From: Halobaculum roseum
GTDB taxonomy: Archaea; Halobacteriota; Halobacteria; Halobacteriales; Haloferacaceae
DNA: 64,000 nucleotides
Direction: 5' to 3'
Assembly (NCBI RefSeq): GCF_019880245.1
Contig: NZ_CP082286.1
Coordinates: 124,001-188,000 of the forward strand
Shown: in pieces, positions 44,001 to 52,104 of the stretch
Layout: each line of letters starts with the position of its first letter
Position numbering within the stretch: the first letter of the stretch is position 1
Made by a program: the position numbers and the translations under genes
Notes under the pieces: model-generated
Seen by the model: the letters and a program-made list of their open reading frames with translations, nothing else
Databases searched by the model: none
Told to the model about the DNA's origin: nothing

Positions 44001-44122
44001 GCGTCGACGGGGAGTCCCCCGACGAGGAGGTGATCGACGACTGGGGGTTCGGGGAGGTCGCGGAACCCGACGACGACGCGGCGGCGAAGGGCGGACCGGA
44101 CGACGAGGAGGGGGAGACGTAG
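41048..44122 (+). CDS. Archaeal pilus ATPase, long form
   Basis: A 1024-residue paralogue of the 30.4-kb ATPase. About 230 extra N-terminal residues contain a tandem acidic domain (YTWPDFLREHG and IYTWDDYREEYFLDEEG), then the shared RYWVNEPYSFVIVFHS domain, DISCDGYNSPVFVYHSDYEQ, Walker A GGTASGKTTS (about 545-554), IEDTREVELPQ, Walker B YIVMGEIRGEEG (about 617-628) and FHADN. The tail from about 830 is low-complexity and acidic. ATG 41048 fits the TATA box; GTG at 41039 is possible. It begins an operon of seven overlapping or abutting genes. Confidence 0.92.
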   Translation: MATDEADAAAGSGFEGESGSAARSGDAAVVGEYTWPDFLREHGHEDAADELAERLRTEVVEEDEDGEEVVRIEVRAATAEDLAALGVADVAADALGIDPGDVSAAVGSAGALGESIADRSPLLAYDETPVWKDIYTWDDYREEYFLDEEGNPPTDEEDEPLEFTDADKAEALGFDPNRVEETLGHLAKRAPELDEVIDERTVDIADDVDEDAFFSDAAGTTTVANRYDLEKAVPMPKKRHFREVERYWVNEPYSFVIVFHSTKENEKKYYVVEPYRNAIEEDLFEFLEGKLRSAIKYADEGAVAADDDHRRLTIREETYDLLERYDLYTRDAGPQLGDKLADLFGVDVDDEGAAGRLIRALGVAPRESHGEIDGIAARPEPAVLAEDPDTLTEYTVTKALYYLERDFVGYERIDGIKHDINVEDISCDGYNSPVFVYHSDYEQIISNVYHGEQELDDFVVKLAQRSGKGISKRRPQVDATLPDGSRAQLTLGKEVSDHGTNYTIRQFKDVPFTPIDLINWNTFSLDEMAFLWLCIENHKSLIFAGGTASGKTTSLNAVSLFIPSNSKIVSIEDTREVELPQRNWIASVTRPSFADDGGGDVDEFDLLEAALRQRPDYIVMGEIRGEEGRTLFQVMSTGHTTYTTFHADNVGEVLKRFTTEPINVSKTMFTALDLVSVQASTRVQGRKVRRNKSLTEINHYDAENDEINVQDVYQWQAETDEFLHMGDSNTLEEIMFDRGWSHERLEEELLKRRAVIAYLIDRDLNTYTQVAATLQAFINDPETILSLMANERLEASLDDLREMESVLIDVDEDKEEMVPRPEPSEAQAAEAESILEEAESILAEFRGERTDGVAAALGAVEPAGDVAAEPGAGDALAGDADADANAAGAPFDGIGPEPLDIGRSFDTGGSNDAPEAADGTADDATDPAGEAADAFDAIDQFDDDPSGSDAGVNRSDGGRSEGDRPDDDTAIDTGALDDGDASDPGVDGESPDEEVIDDWGFGEVAEPDDDAAAKGGPDDEEGET

Positions 44123-46177
44123 ATGAGCCTCGACACCGACGCGGGCTTCGGGAGCGCGCGGGGGTTCGCGGACGCCTTCTACCCGTTGTTCCGGCGGGTG
44201 TTCGACGAGGAGGGCGACTTCGTCGACACCGTCGACACGAAACTGACGCAGGCGCGGATGAACCAGCCGGTCGAGCTGTACGTCTCCCGGGCGCTCGGCG
44301 TCGGCGTACTCGTGGGGCTGGCGCTGTGGCTCGTCGGGATGCTGCTGGGGTGGGGGCTGTTCGCGCTCGGGATCGTCCAGGCTGAGTCGATCGGGCTCGG
44401 GATCCCGGTGAGTTCTCCGGAACAGGCGGCGCTGTTGGAGTCGCTCACGGAGCCGGCGGCCGTGATCGTCAGCGGTGTGGTCTTCGGGGGCGTCGGCTTC
44501 GGGCTCGGGTTCGGGACGCTCCTTGCGATCCCGTACCAGCGGGCGGACGCCCGCAAGCGCGAGATCAACATGTTGCTGGCGGACGCCGTCTCGTTCATGT
44601 ACGCCCTCTCCGTCGGCGGGCTGAACCAACTGGAGATCCTGGAGGCGATGGCGGAGGCCGACGACACCTACGGGGAGGTGGCAAAGGAGTTCCAGAGCAT
44701 CGTCCAGGAGACGAGCTACTTCGGCACCGACTACCGCAACGCGGTCCGCCAGCAGTCCATCGAGACGCCCAGCGAGGAGTTCTCGCAGTTCCTCACGGAC
44801 ATGCTGTCTATCATCAACTCCGGCGGCGACATGGAGCGGTTCCTCTACGACAAAAAGGAGAAGCACCTCCGCACGGCGAAACAGGAGCAGGAGCTGACGC
44901 TGGAGACACTGGAGCTGTTCGGGGAGATGTACATGACGCTGTCGCTGTTTCCCCTCCTGCTCATCATCATCCTCGTCATCATGTCGATGCTCGGGCAGGG
45001 CCAGGACTTCCTGCTGACGGCGACCGTGTACCTGCTCACGCCGCTCATCGGCGTCGGCTTCCTCGTGCTCGTGTCGACGGTGAAGCAGGACGAGCCGGGC
45101 GACGGCTACCTCGAGCCCGGCGGCGTCGACGAGCACTTCGCCGAGGAGCAGCGCGAGGGGCTGCTTCACCTCGGGCTCGTCGAGGCGTTCGTCGGCGACT
45201 TCTCGCTGTTCGACCGGATCCGGTCGCGCGAGGGAACGTACAAGACCGGGCAGCTGCTGGGGGCGCCGCACCTGTTCTTCCGGGACAATCCCCTGTTCAC
45301 CCTCGCGCTCACCGTGCCCGCCGCGCTCGTGTTGGTCGGGTTCGGCGTCGCCTCCGGCGACGCGCCCCTGACGTTCCAGGGGTTCGTCGACAACCCGGTG
45401 TGGTCGACGTTCGTGTGGGTGTACGTCCCCGCCTACGTCACGCTGATCCCGCTGGTGGTCTTCTACGAGTGGCACCAGCTCCGGCGCGGCGGGATCACCG
45501 GTAAGCTCTCGGACAACCTCCGCAAGCTCTCGTCGGCCAACGACACCGGGCAGACGCTGTTGGAGTCGATCCGGACGACGGCCGACACCTCGAGCGGGAA
45601 ACTCGCCGAGGAGTTCGAGGTGATGTACGCGAAGGTGAACTACGGGATGAGCCTCCGGGAGGCGCTCGTCGAGTTCAACAACAAGTACCATATCCCGCGG
45701 CTCGCGCGGACGGTGAAGCTCATCTCGGAGGCACAGCAGGCGTCCAGCCAGATCACGGACGTGCTGACGACCGCGGCACAGGCCTCGGAGAACCAGGACG
45801 ACATCGAGCGCGAGCGCAAGTCCCGCACCCGGATGCAGGTGGCGATCATCCTGATGACGTACCTCACGCTGCTGGCCGTGATGGCTATCCTGAAGCTCCG
45901 GTTCCTCGACGTGCTCGCGGGGCTGACCGCGCAGGCGGGCGGCGGCGGCGGGGGCGGCGCCGCGAGCGGCGGAGGCGGCGGGCTCGGGTCCGGCGGGTTC
46001 GGCGGCAACGTCGACGTGGACCGACTGTCGGTGCTGTTCTTCCACGCGGTGACGATCCAGGCGGTGCTGTCGGGGGTCATCGCGGGGTACATCCGCAGCG
46101 CCGACATCGTGAGCGGGATGAAGTTCGTCATCGTGTTGCTCACCGTCGCACTCGGCGTGTGGGTGGTGGTGGCGTGA
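44123..46177 (+). CDS. Pilus platform protein (T2SSF family)
   Basis: A 684-residue membrane protein that abuts the ATPase stop (TAG then ATG). Two T2SSF domains are visible (INMLLADAVSFMYALSVGGL near 148-167 and GKLSDNLRKLSSANDTGQTL near 460-479), plus about nine hydrophobic segments. Near residue 610 a Gly-rich patch (GGGGGGAASGGGGGLGSGG) links the final membrane segments. Its TGA overlaps the GTG of the next gene. Confidence 0.9.
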   Translation: MSLDTDAGFGSARGFADAFYPLFRRVFDEEGDFVDTVDTKLTQARMNQPVELYVSRALGVGVLVGLALWLVGMLLGWGLFALGIVQAESIGLGIPVSSPEQAALLESLTEPAAVIVSGVVFGGVGFGLGFGTLLAIPYQRADARKREINMLLADAVSFMYALSVGGLNQLEILEAMAEADDTYGEVAKEFQSIVQETSYFGTDYRNAVRQQSIETPSEEFSQFLTDMLSIINSGGDMERFLYDKKEKHLRTAKQEQELTLETLELFGEMYMTLSLFPLLLIIILVIMSMLGQGQDFLLTATVYLLTPLIGVGFLVLVSTVKQDEPGDGYLEPGGVDEHFAEEQREGLLHLGLVEAFVGDFSLFDRIRSREGTYKTGQLLGAPHLFFRDNPLFTLALTVPAALVLVGFGVASGDAPLTFQGFVDNPVWSTFVWVYVPAYVTLIPLVVFYEWHQLRRGGITGKLSDNLRKLSSANDTGQTLLESIRTTADTSSGKLAEEFEVMYAKVNYGMSLREALVEFNNKYHIPRLARTVKLISEAQQASSQITDVLTTAAQASENQDDIERERKSRTRMQVAIILMTYLTLLAVMAILKLRFLDVLAGLTAQAGGGGGGGAASGGGGGLGSGGFGGNVDVDRLSVLFFHAVTIQAVLSGVIAGYIRSADIVSGMKFVIVLLTVALGVWVVVA

Positions 46178-46740
46178 GCGACGACCCGTGGAGTTCGGAG
46201 GGGAGCGCCGGCGAGAGACCGGAGCGTGACGGACGCGACCGCGGTGGCGACGCCGCGGACCCGGGTGGCGACGCCGCCGGTCGCGGACAGACGACGATCG
46301 ATTACGCCGTCGGGGTGAGCGTCTTCCTGCTGGTCGTCGCGTTCGTGTTCGCGTTCGCCCCGTCGCTCACCGCGCCGTTCACCGGCGACGCGACCGACGC
46401 CGTCGTCGTCGCCGACCGGTCGGCCGACCGGGTCGCGAACGACCTGCTCGTCGAGGATCCGGCGAACCCGGCGGTCCTGAACGCCACCTGTACCGGGGCG
46501 TTCTTCGACACCGACGGGCCGGACCGCTCGGACGACTGCCGCTACGACGCGAACGCCTCGGACCTGAAGGGAACGCTCGGAGTGATCTCGCCGGCACGGA
46601 CGGTGAACGTGACCGTCGTCGGCGGCGAGACGACGCTCGCGGCGGGACCGTCGCCGCCGCGGGGCGCGGACGTGTCGGTCGCCCGCCGGGCAGTCCTGCT
46701 CGACGGGGCGGACGCGTCCGTGGTTGTACGGGTGTGGTAA
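46174..46740 (+). CDS. Minor pilin-like protein 1 (DUF7287-like)
   Basis: A 188-residue protein. The GTG at 46174 overlaps the platform stop (GTGA). A Gly/Asp-rich leader is followed by RGQTTIDYAVGVSVFLLVVA (about 38-57), a class-III-type processing site before a single hydrophobic segment, and an acidic, Asn/Thr-rich outer domain with two cysteines (about 104 and 117). It fits a minor pilin or pilus-associated protein. The DUF label is from memory. Confidence 0.75.
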   Translation: MSDDPWSSEGSAGERPERDGRDRGGDAADPGGDAAGRGQTTIDYAVGVSVFLLVVAFVFAFAPSLTAPFTGDATDAVVVADRSADRVANDLLVEDPANPAVLNATCTGAFFDTDGPDRSDDCRYDANASDLKGTLGVISPARTVNVTVVGGETTLAAGPSPPRGADVSVARRAVLLDGADASVVVRVW

Positions 46741-46742
46741 CA

Positions 46743-47324
46743 ATGCGCGCACAGGCACACACGCTGGAGGGGTTCGCGGCCGCGGTCATCGTGTTGAGCG
46801 GCGTCCTCTTCGCGCTGCAGGCGACCGCGGTGACGCCGCTGACCGCGAGTACCTCGAACCAACACATCGAGAACCAGCAGGCGGCCGTCGCCGAGGGGAC
46901 GCTGGCCGCCGCCGAGGCGAACGGGACGCTCGCGCCGACACTGCTGAACTGGAACACGTCCGGCGAGCGGTTCCGCGGCTCCGGTTCCGACGGGGTGTAC
47001 ACCGCCGGCGGTCCGCCGACCCCGTTCGGCCACACGCTGAACGAGACGTTCGGCGAGGACCGGATCGCGTTCAACGTCGAGGTGAGCTATCGAACGACCG
47101 GCGGGCGCGGTCGGACGCGGATGGTGTACATGGGCTCGCCCAGCGACAACGCCGTCGCGGCGACCCGGACGGTAGTGCTGTTCGACGACGACCCCGTGGG
47201 CGACGGCTCCGGGACGCTCGCGGAGGTCGCGTCCGACCCGGACCACGAGTTCTACGCGGACGATACGGACGACGGGCCGCTGTACGGGGTCATGGAGGTG
47301 CGCATCGTCGTATGGCGGATCTGA
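46743..47324 (+). CDS. Minor pilin-like protein 2 (DUF7288-like)
   Basis: A 193-residue protein whose ATG (46743) follows the previous stop by two bases. Its N-terminus MRAQAHTLEGFAAAVIVLSG has the RAQ processing-like site and one hydrophobic segment (about 10-32). The ectodomain is rich in Thr, Asn and Gly. An in-frame GTG at 46734 is an alternative start. Confidence 0.75.
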   Translation: MRAQAHTLEGFAAAVIVLSGVLFALQATAVTPLTASTSNQHIENQQAAVAEGTLAAAEANGTLAPTLLNWNTSGERFRGSGSDGVYTAGGPPTPFGHTLNETFGEDRIAFNVEVSYRTTGGRGRTRMVYMGSPSDNAVAATRTVVLFDDDPVGDGSGTLAEVASDPDHEFYADDTDDGPLYGVMEVRIVVWRI

Positions 47325-48331
47325 TGGACGGCGACGGCCGCGGACAGCTCGTGCTCGTCGCGGGGTTCGCGCTCGCGATCGTGCTCGTCGCGTTGGTGTT
47401 GCTCGCGAACACCGCGATCTTCACCGAGAACCTCGCGACCCGCGACAACGGCGTCGGCGAGCGCGACGTACTCGGCTATCGCTCGTCCGTCGTCGACGGC
47501 GCCGGTGGGATCGTCGACCGGGAGAACACCGCCGAGTACGACGACCGTGAGCCCCTGGAGGAGAACGTCACCGCGGGGCTCGCCGCCCTCGACTCGCAGT
47601 TGCGCGAGTCAGCCGCCCGGCGCGCCGCCAGCGCCCGCGCTGACGTGGACGCCGCGACCTACACCAACGGATCGCTGGTGCGGCAGAACGGGACTGCGGA
47701 CGACCCGCGGCAGTTCACGAACGTCAGCGACGACGCCGACTGGACCGTCGCGACCGACCTGGAACGCGACGGCGACGGCGGCGCGACGCGCGGGTTCATC
47801 GCCGTCGTGACGAACTCCTCGCTCGCATCGGCCTCCGCGGGCGACCCCGACGAAGCTTTCCACGTCGTGGTGACCAACGGGAGCGCGGCGTGGCACGCGT
47901 ACGTGTACGAGAACAGCAGCAGCGGAGCGATCGCCGTCGCCGTCAAGCCGGCCGGCGAGTCCGCATCGGCGACGAGCCAGGTCTGCTCGGTGTCGGCGTC
48001 GAACGCGACGGTCGATTTCACCGGGGGGACGCTCGGAGGCGTTGACTGCCCCGGTCTGGCGTTCGGCGGCGAGGTGGCCGGCAGCGCGACGACCGACGGG
48101 TACGACGTGGTCGTCCGCAACGGCGACCGCGCGGCCGGCGGCTACGACCTGACGGTCCGGACGGTCGGCTCAGGCTCCGTCTCGGACGAGAACGTCACTG
48201 ACGGACCGTCGGCCGACGACCCGTATCACGTCCCTGCGGTGTACGCGGTCGAGGTGCCGATCGATTACTGGACCAGCGAGGTGACGTACGCGGAGACCGT
48301 CCGTGTCGCGCCGGGGGAACGCGATGAGTGA
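47312..48331 (+). CDS. Minor pilin-like protein 3 (DUF7261-like)
   Basis: A 339-residue protein. The ATG at 47312 overlaps the previous gene by 13 bases; ATG 47324 (sharing the stop base) is equally possible. GRGQLVLVAGFALAIVLVA (about 9-27) gives the RGQ site and a single span. The long ectodomain has many Asn-x-Ser/Thr sites, suited to N-glycosylation, and two cysteines near 222 and 243. Confidence 0.75.
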   Translation: MADLMDGDGRGQLVLVAGFALAIVLVALVLLANTAIFTENLATRDNGVGERDVLGYRSSVVDGAGGIVDRENTAEYDDREPLEENVTAGLAALDSQLRESAARRAASARADVDAATYTNGSLVRQNGTADDPRQFTNVSDDADWTVATDLERDGDGGATRGFIAVVTNSSLASASAGDPDEAFHVVVTNGSAAWHAYVYENSSSGAIAVAVKPAGESASATSQVCSVSASNATVDFTGGTLGGVDCPGLAFGGEVAGSATTDGYDVVVRNGDRAAGGYDLTVRTVGSGSVSDENVTDGPSADDPYHVPAVYAVEVPIDYWTSEVTYAETVRVAPGERDE

Positions 48332-48815
48332 CCCCCGTCGACCGGGCGCCCGAACGCGATCGGACGGGGCGAGGTCGCGATCCCGCCGGGACCGCGGGAC
48401 CGCGACGACCCTCTCGTACGTGTTGACGCTCGGGATCACGGCGCTGTTGATCAGCGGCCTGCTCGTCGCAGCAGGGGGCGCCGTCGAGAGCCAGCGCGAG
48501 GACACGACGCGCGAGACGATGGAGGTGGTCGGCCAGCAGCTCTCCTCGCGGCTGATGGCCGCGGACCGCCTCGTCGCCGCCGGCGGGAGCGAGGTCGCCG
48601 TCCGCGGTGCGTACCCCGGGACGGTCGCCGGAAGCACCTACTCGATCGCCGTGGAGCCCGGGTCGCCGGCGACGATCGAGTTGACCGCGACCGGCACACG
48701 TGTCTCGGTGACGGTGGCGGCCCCGGCACGCACGCCCGTCGCCGAGACGACCGTGTCGGGCGGCGACGTGGAGATCGTGTACGTCGGCGGCCAACTGGAG
48801 GTGCGGGAGGCGTGA
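48324..48815 (+). CDS. Minor pilin-like protein 4 (DUF7266-like)
   Basis: A 163-residue protein, overlapping the previous gene by 8 bases. A basic Arg-rich leader (1-28) precedes RGTATTLSYVLTLGITALLI with one hydrophobic segment (about 31-55), then a beta-rich ectodomain. The start is ATG 48324 because it fits the overlap. Likely part of the pilus, by position and fold. Confidence 0.72.
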   Translation: MSDPRRPGARTRSDGARSRSRRDRGTATTLSYVLTLGITALLISGLLVAAGGAVESQREDTTRETMEVVGQQLSSRLMAADRLVAAGGSEVAVRGAYPGTVAGSTYSIAVEPGSPATIELTATGTRVSVTVAAPARTPVAETTVSGGDVEIVYVGGQLEVREA

Positions 48816-49567
48816 GCCGCGCGCAAAGCGACGCGATCGGGTTCGTGCTGGTGTTCTCCTTGATCGTCCTCACCGTCGGGACCGTGTACGCCGCGGGCTA
48901 CCCGGCGTTGGAGGAGTTCCGGACCGGCGAACAGCTCGAGAACATGGAGCGAGCGTTCGAGGTGCTCGACGACAACCTGGACGACCTCACGCGCGAGGGC
49001 GCGCCCAGCCGCGCGACCGAGATCAAGCTCAACGGGGGAACGCTGGCGGTGAACGGGTCGACGACGATCACGGTGAACGCGACGACGACGGATCCGGTCA
49101 GGGGCGAGAACTTCACCGTCTCCGACGAGAGCACGCCGATCACCTACAGCGAGGGCGACACGACCGTCGTCTCCGCACACGGCGCGGTGTTCCGCCAGGA
49201 CGGCGACGCGGCCGTGATGCGCTCGGAGCCGGGGTGGGTGGTCGACGACGACCACGCGCTGATCCCGCTGGTCGTCACCGACCGAACCGGCGATCGGGTC
49301 GCGTTCGGCGGGAGTTCGACCGTGCTGATCCGTGGGCAGGTGACGGGGCGGGGGATCGCGGGCGAAGTCGTCGCCGGCGACAGCGACGACGTGACTGTGA
49401 CCGTCACGGTCGAGTCGCCACGGGCGGACGCCTGGAAGCGCCACTTCGAGGCCGAGGGACTGACCGCAGTCGACGGTAACCCAGCCGACGGCGAGGTCAC
49501 CTACCGGTTCGAGGTGGACAGCGTGGTCGTCCAGCAGACGACCGTCTCGGTGGAGTTGGAGGGGTAA
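48812..49567 (+). CDS. Minor pilin-like protein 5 (DUF7289-like)
   Basis: A 251-residue protein. The GTG at 48812 overlaps the previous stop (GTGA). MSRAQSDAIGFVLVFSLIVL has the RAQ site and one hydrophobic segment (about 8-30), then an ectodomain with repeated Thr/Val strands and Asn-x-Ser/Thr sites. This closes the operon. It is convergent with the 49630-51057 gene, with 62 bp between. Confidence 0.75.
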   Translation: MSRAQSDAIGFVLVFSLIVLTVGTVYAAGYPALEEFRTGEQLENMERAFEVLDDNLDDLTREGAPSRATEIKLNGGTLAVNGSTTITVNATTTDPVRGENFTVSDESTPITYSEGDTTVVSAHGAVFRQDGDAAVMRSEPGWVVDDDHALIPLVVTDRTGDRVAFGGSSTVLIRGQVTGRGIAGEVVAGDSDDVTVTVTVESPRADAWKRHFEAEGLTAVDGNPADGEVTYRFEVDSVVVQQTTVSVELEG

Positions 49568-49629
49568 CGACGGCGGCGGTGAGAGACAGCGAGGCGGCGG
49601 GCGGCGGCTGCCTCCGGCACCGGTGCGGC

Positions 49630-51057
49630 TCAGTCCTCGTCGACCTCGATCTCGGTGACCGAAACGTGGAGGTAGGTGATCCGTGGGGCGTTCGACGCGC
49701 TCACGTCGAGATCGATCGTTCCGACGCTCTCGTCGTACTCGAAGTCGTTCGGCTGCCCGTTCACGTCGATCGTGTCGCCGACGAGGCCGCCCTCGAAGTT
49801 CGTCCCCGGCCCGCCGCCACCGTTGAGGTCGACATCCGACCCGGGGGCGTACACGAACCCGACGAACAGGTAGTTTCCGTCGAACGAGACGTCCCCGTCG
49901 GAGTGGACCAGCACGCGAAGTTGACTCGCGGGACCGTCGGGGTTGACATCGCCGCTCACGGAGAAGTCCTCGCGGACGTACCAGGTAGTCGAGTTCCCCC
50001 CGGTCACGTCCACGTCGCCGGCGTCGAAGTCGCCGTCGACGACGACGGAGACGTTCCCGTCGGACGTGTCGATCGAGAGGTCGCCGCCGTAGTCCCCGTC
50101 GAGGAAGTACGTCTCGCCGCCGTCCATGTCGTCGGTGTCGAAGTCGCTCTCAGTCTCGTTGATGCAGGCGTCCGGCTCCGTCTCGCACTCCTCGATATGG
50201 GACTCGATGACGTCGTCGGCGGACGGCTGCACGACCCCGTCGCGGTACGGCTCCGGCGGCGGCCCGGGATTGGCCGAGATCCCGCCCGCGGAGGTCGAGG
50301 CGACGACGTTGTCGAACTCGGTCTCGAACGGGACGACCAGCTCCGTCCGTGCGGTTCGGTTCCCGTGGTACACCGTCACGTCGCCGCTGGTGCGCTGTTC
50401 GAAGAACCGCCCCCACGCGTCGTAGTACTCGCTGCCGACGGTGATCACGACGACCCCCTCGTCGAGGGGGTTCGCGCGGTCGGAGTCCCCGTCCGGGTAC
50501 ACAGCGGCCGGGTCGCTCGAGCGCCGGACGACGACCTCGCCGTCGAGACGCTCGTCGCCGCCGACGGACACGAGCGGGAGCGTCAGCGTCGTGCCGCGGT
50601 AGTGGAACTCCGGCGGCGACACCATCGAACTGCCGTTGCCCGACCGCCGCCAGACGCCCCCGCCCTGATACGCGACCGACGTGTCGCCGTCGCGGTAGAC
50701 GACCGCGCCGAGGGTCGTGTTCGTGATCTCGTACTCGAAGTCGCCCGTGCTGGCGTTGTACACCGAGATGTTCATCCACCCCGCGTCGGCGTCGATGCGC
50801 CGCGTCGCGTCGGCGCTTCCGGCCAGCCGCACCCGCTGGGTGTCGCTCTCGCCGTGGGCGACGAGACTCGCCTTCGAGTCGAGCTGCGTCATCGACTGTT
50901 CGGCCGCACCCGTCGTCGCCGACTGCTGGACGCCGCCGATGGCGTCGCCGCCGAGCGCGACGACCGTCGTCGCGCCAGCGATGGTGATCGCCAGCAGGAG
51001 GACGACGCTGATCACGTCGCCCTGTGCCCGTCGGTCGTCATCCCCCCACGAAGGCAT
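49630..51057 (-). CDS. Large pilin-like surface protein with repetitive C-terminal domain
   Basis: A 475-residue protein. DDRRAQGDVISVVLLLAITI (about 6-25) has the same RAQ/hydrophobic start as the minor pilins. The ectodomain contains Asn-rich strands, a short Cys-containing segment (CETEPDAC, about 303-310), and a C-terminal third of short strands (VYAPGSDVDLNGGGGPG and GLVGDTIDVNGQ) resembling polymer-forming pilus-tip domains (DUF7305-like, from memory). ACGTTTATTT at 51081-51090 is a TATA box 24-33 bases before the ATG. A tip or adhesin role is inferred. Confidence 0.75.
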   Translation of the reverse strand: MPSWGDDDRRAQGDVISVVLLLAITIAGATTVVALGGDAIGGVQQSATTGAAEQSMTQLDSKASLVAHGESDTQRVRLAGSADATRRIDADAGWMNISVYNASTGDFEYEITNTTLGAVVYRDGDTSVAYQGGGVWRRSGNGSSMVSPPEFHYRGTTLTLPLVSVGGDERLDGEVVVRRSSDPAAVYPDGDSDRANPLDEGVVVITVGSEYYDAWGRFFEQRTSGDVTVYHGNRTARTELVVPFETEFDNVVASTSAGGISANPGPPPEPYRDGVVQPSADDVIESHIEECETEPDACINETESDFDTDDMDGGETYFLDGDYGGDLSIDTSDGNVSVVVDGDFDAGDVDVTGGNSTTWYVREDFSVSGDVNPDGPASQLRVLVHSDGDVSFDGNYLFVGFVYAPGSDVDLNGGGGPGTNFEGGLVGDTIDVNGQPNDFEYDESVGTIDLDVSASNAPRITYLHVSVTEIEVDED

Positions 51058-51169
51058 CGTCGTACCGACGGCGGCCTGTGAAATAAACGTTCGTCCCCGA
51101 GTATTAGGGTTGATTGCTGTGGCGAGTTCCGTTCGTCGGCGATAACTGGCGAAAAGACTGTCGGGGACG

Positions 51170-51607
51170 TTACGAGGGCGTCTCCCCGGTTGCGAGCGCC
51201 TGCGAGGTCTCGCCGTTCTGCGAGGTCCAGAGCACGCGGACGGTGGTCCCGGCGGAGACATTTCCACCGTGGTCGGTGCTAAGATTGGCTGAGGTCCCAG
51301 CGGATACAGGGAGCCCGAACGCCTTTGACGGGCCGTCGCTGGCGTTCAACGAAACCAGACCCGTGTTCTGGTCGTTCAGCGTGCTTCCCCCGGTATGAGT
51401 GGCAGTGACGTTGTAGTCACCGCCGTCCGTCTCGCTGTAGTCGAACTGGAAGTTCGCGTTCGGCGTCGTCTGCTGGACGCTGTTCCCCAACCCGAGGACG
51501 AACGAGCCGATCACTGCCGCGAGGATCACCGTGATGGCGACCATCAGGATCACACCGATCACCGGACTAACCGCGCGGTCGTCGTCGAGGAGTTGTTTGA
51601 AATTCAT
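51170..51607 (-). CDS. Major type IV pilin (archaeal PilA type)
   Basis: A 145-residue pilin. DDDRAVSPVIGVILMVAITV (about 8-27) is the archaeal class-III signal with cleavage near RA and the hydrophobic assembly domain. The ectodomain is Asn/Gly/Thr-rich with several glycosylation sequons. It follows the other pilin by 6 bp and is 70 % or more identical to it in the first 60 residues but different after that. Both ends carry RVLWTSQNGET-like motifs. Confidence 0.93.
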   Translation of the reverse strand: MNFKQLLDDDRAVSPVIGVILMVAITVILAAVIGSFVLGLGNSVQQTTPNANFQFDYSETDGGDYNVTATHTGGSTLNDQNTGLVSLNASDGPSKAFGLPVSAGTSANLSTDHGGNVSAGTTVRVLWTSQNGETSQALATGETPS

Positions 51608-51613
51608 CGTGGT

Positions 51614-52018
51614 TCAGGGCGTCGACTCCTGCGCGAGCGTCTGGGTCGTGTCGCCGTTCTCCGAGGTCCAGATCACGCGGACGGTGTCATCGGTGCCGTA
51701 AACGATGTAACTGGAGTTGTCTCCAGCGGAGACATCGCCACTTCCGCTCCAAGTACTGGTGGTCTCGGCACTAGTCGTTACGTTGAGTTGACTCTCCGGA
51801 ATCGAGTCGCCGCCGGTGTGAGTGGCCGCCACACCATTGCTGTCATTGTAGTCGAACTGGAAGTTCGCGTTCGGTGCCGTTTGCTGCACGCTGTTCCCCA
51901 GACCTAAGACGAACGAACCGATGACAGCCGCGAGGATCACCGTGATCGCCACCATCAGGATCACGCCGATCACCGGGCTAACTGCACGGTCGTCGTCGAA
52001 GAGTGCGTTGAAGTTCAT
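51614..52018 (-). CDS. Type IV pilin, tandem paralogue
   Basis: A 134-residue pilin. ATG 52018 gives MNFNALFDDDRAVSPVIGVI; GTG 52033 would add five residues. The N-terminal 55 residues are nearly the same as in the downstream pilin, while the ectodomain (after FQFDYN) differs in sequence and length. It is the first gene of the pair, with a TATA element at 52096-52104 and a structured leader. Confidence 0.92.
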   Translation of the reverse strand: MNFNALFDDDRAVSPVIGVILMVAITVILAAVIGSFVLGLGNSVQQTAPNANFQFDYNDSNGVAATHTGGDSIPESQLNVTTSAETTSTWSGSGDVSAGDNSSYIVYGTDDTVRVIWTSENGDTTQTLAQESTP

Positions 52019-52037
52019 TTGTTCTCGTTCCACAGCC

Positions 52038-52051
52038 CTCCCCGAAGGGAG
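52038..52051 (-). promoter_or_regulatory. UUCG-capped hairpin in the pilin 5' leader
   Basis: On the minus strand CTCCC-TTCG-GGGAG (52051 to 52038), a 5-bp stem with a C(UUCG)G tetraloop, lies 19-33 bases before the ATG at 52018. Its 3' arm contains GGAGG, the complement of the 16S anti-Shine-Dalgarno, so the site is paired when the stem forms. TATA element AATTATTAC at 52096-52104 implies a leader of about 55 nt. Confidence 0.55.
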
Positions 52052-52104
52052 TCGCCCCCCGGCGGTACTGTGTTGATACGGTACGACCCTTCTGTGTAAT
52101 AATT

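Noticed and set aside
42512-46045. An open frame of about 1180 codons on the minus strand
   Set aside because: It is the antisense shadow of the long ATPase and platform genes; the plus-strand frames carry the conserved motifs.
49579-51081. A 500-codon open frame on the plus strand opposite the 475-residue surface protein
   Set aside because: Val/Arg/His-rich composition, no motif, while the minus strand has a pilin-type start, a TATA box at the right distance and normal halophile composition.
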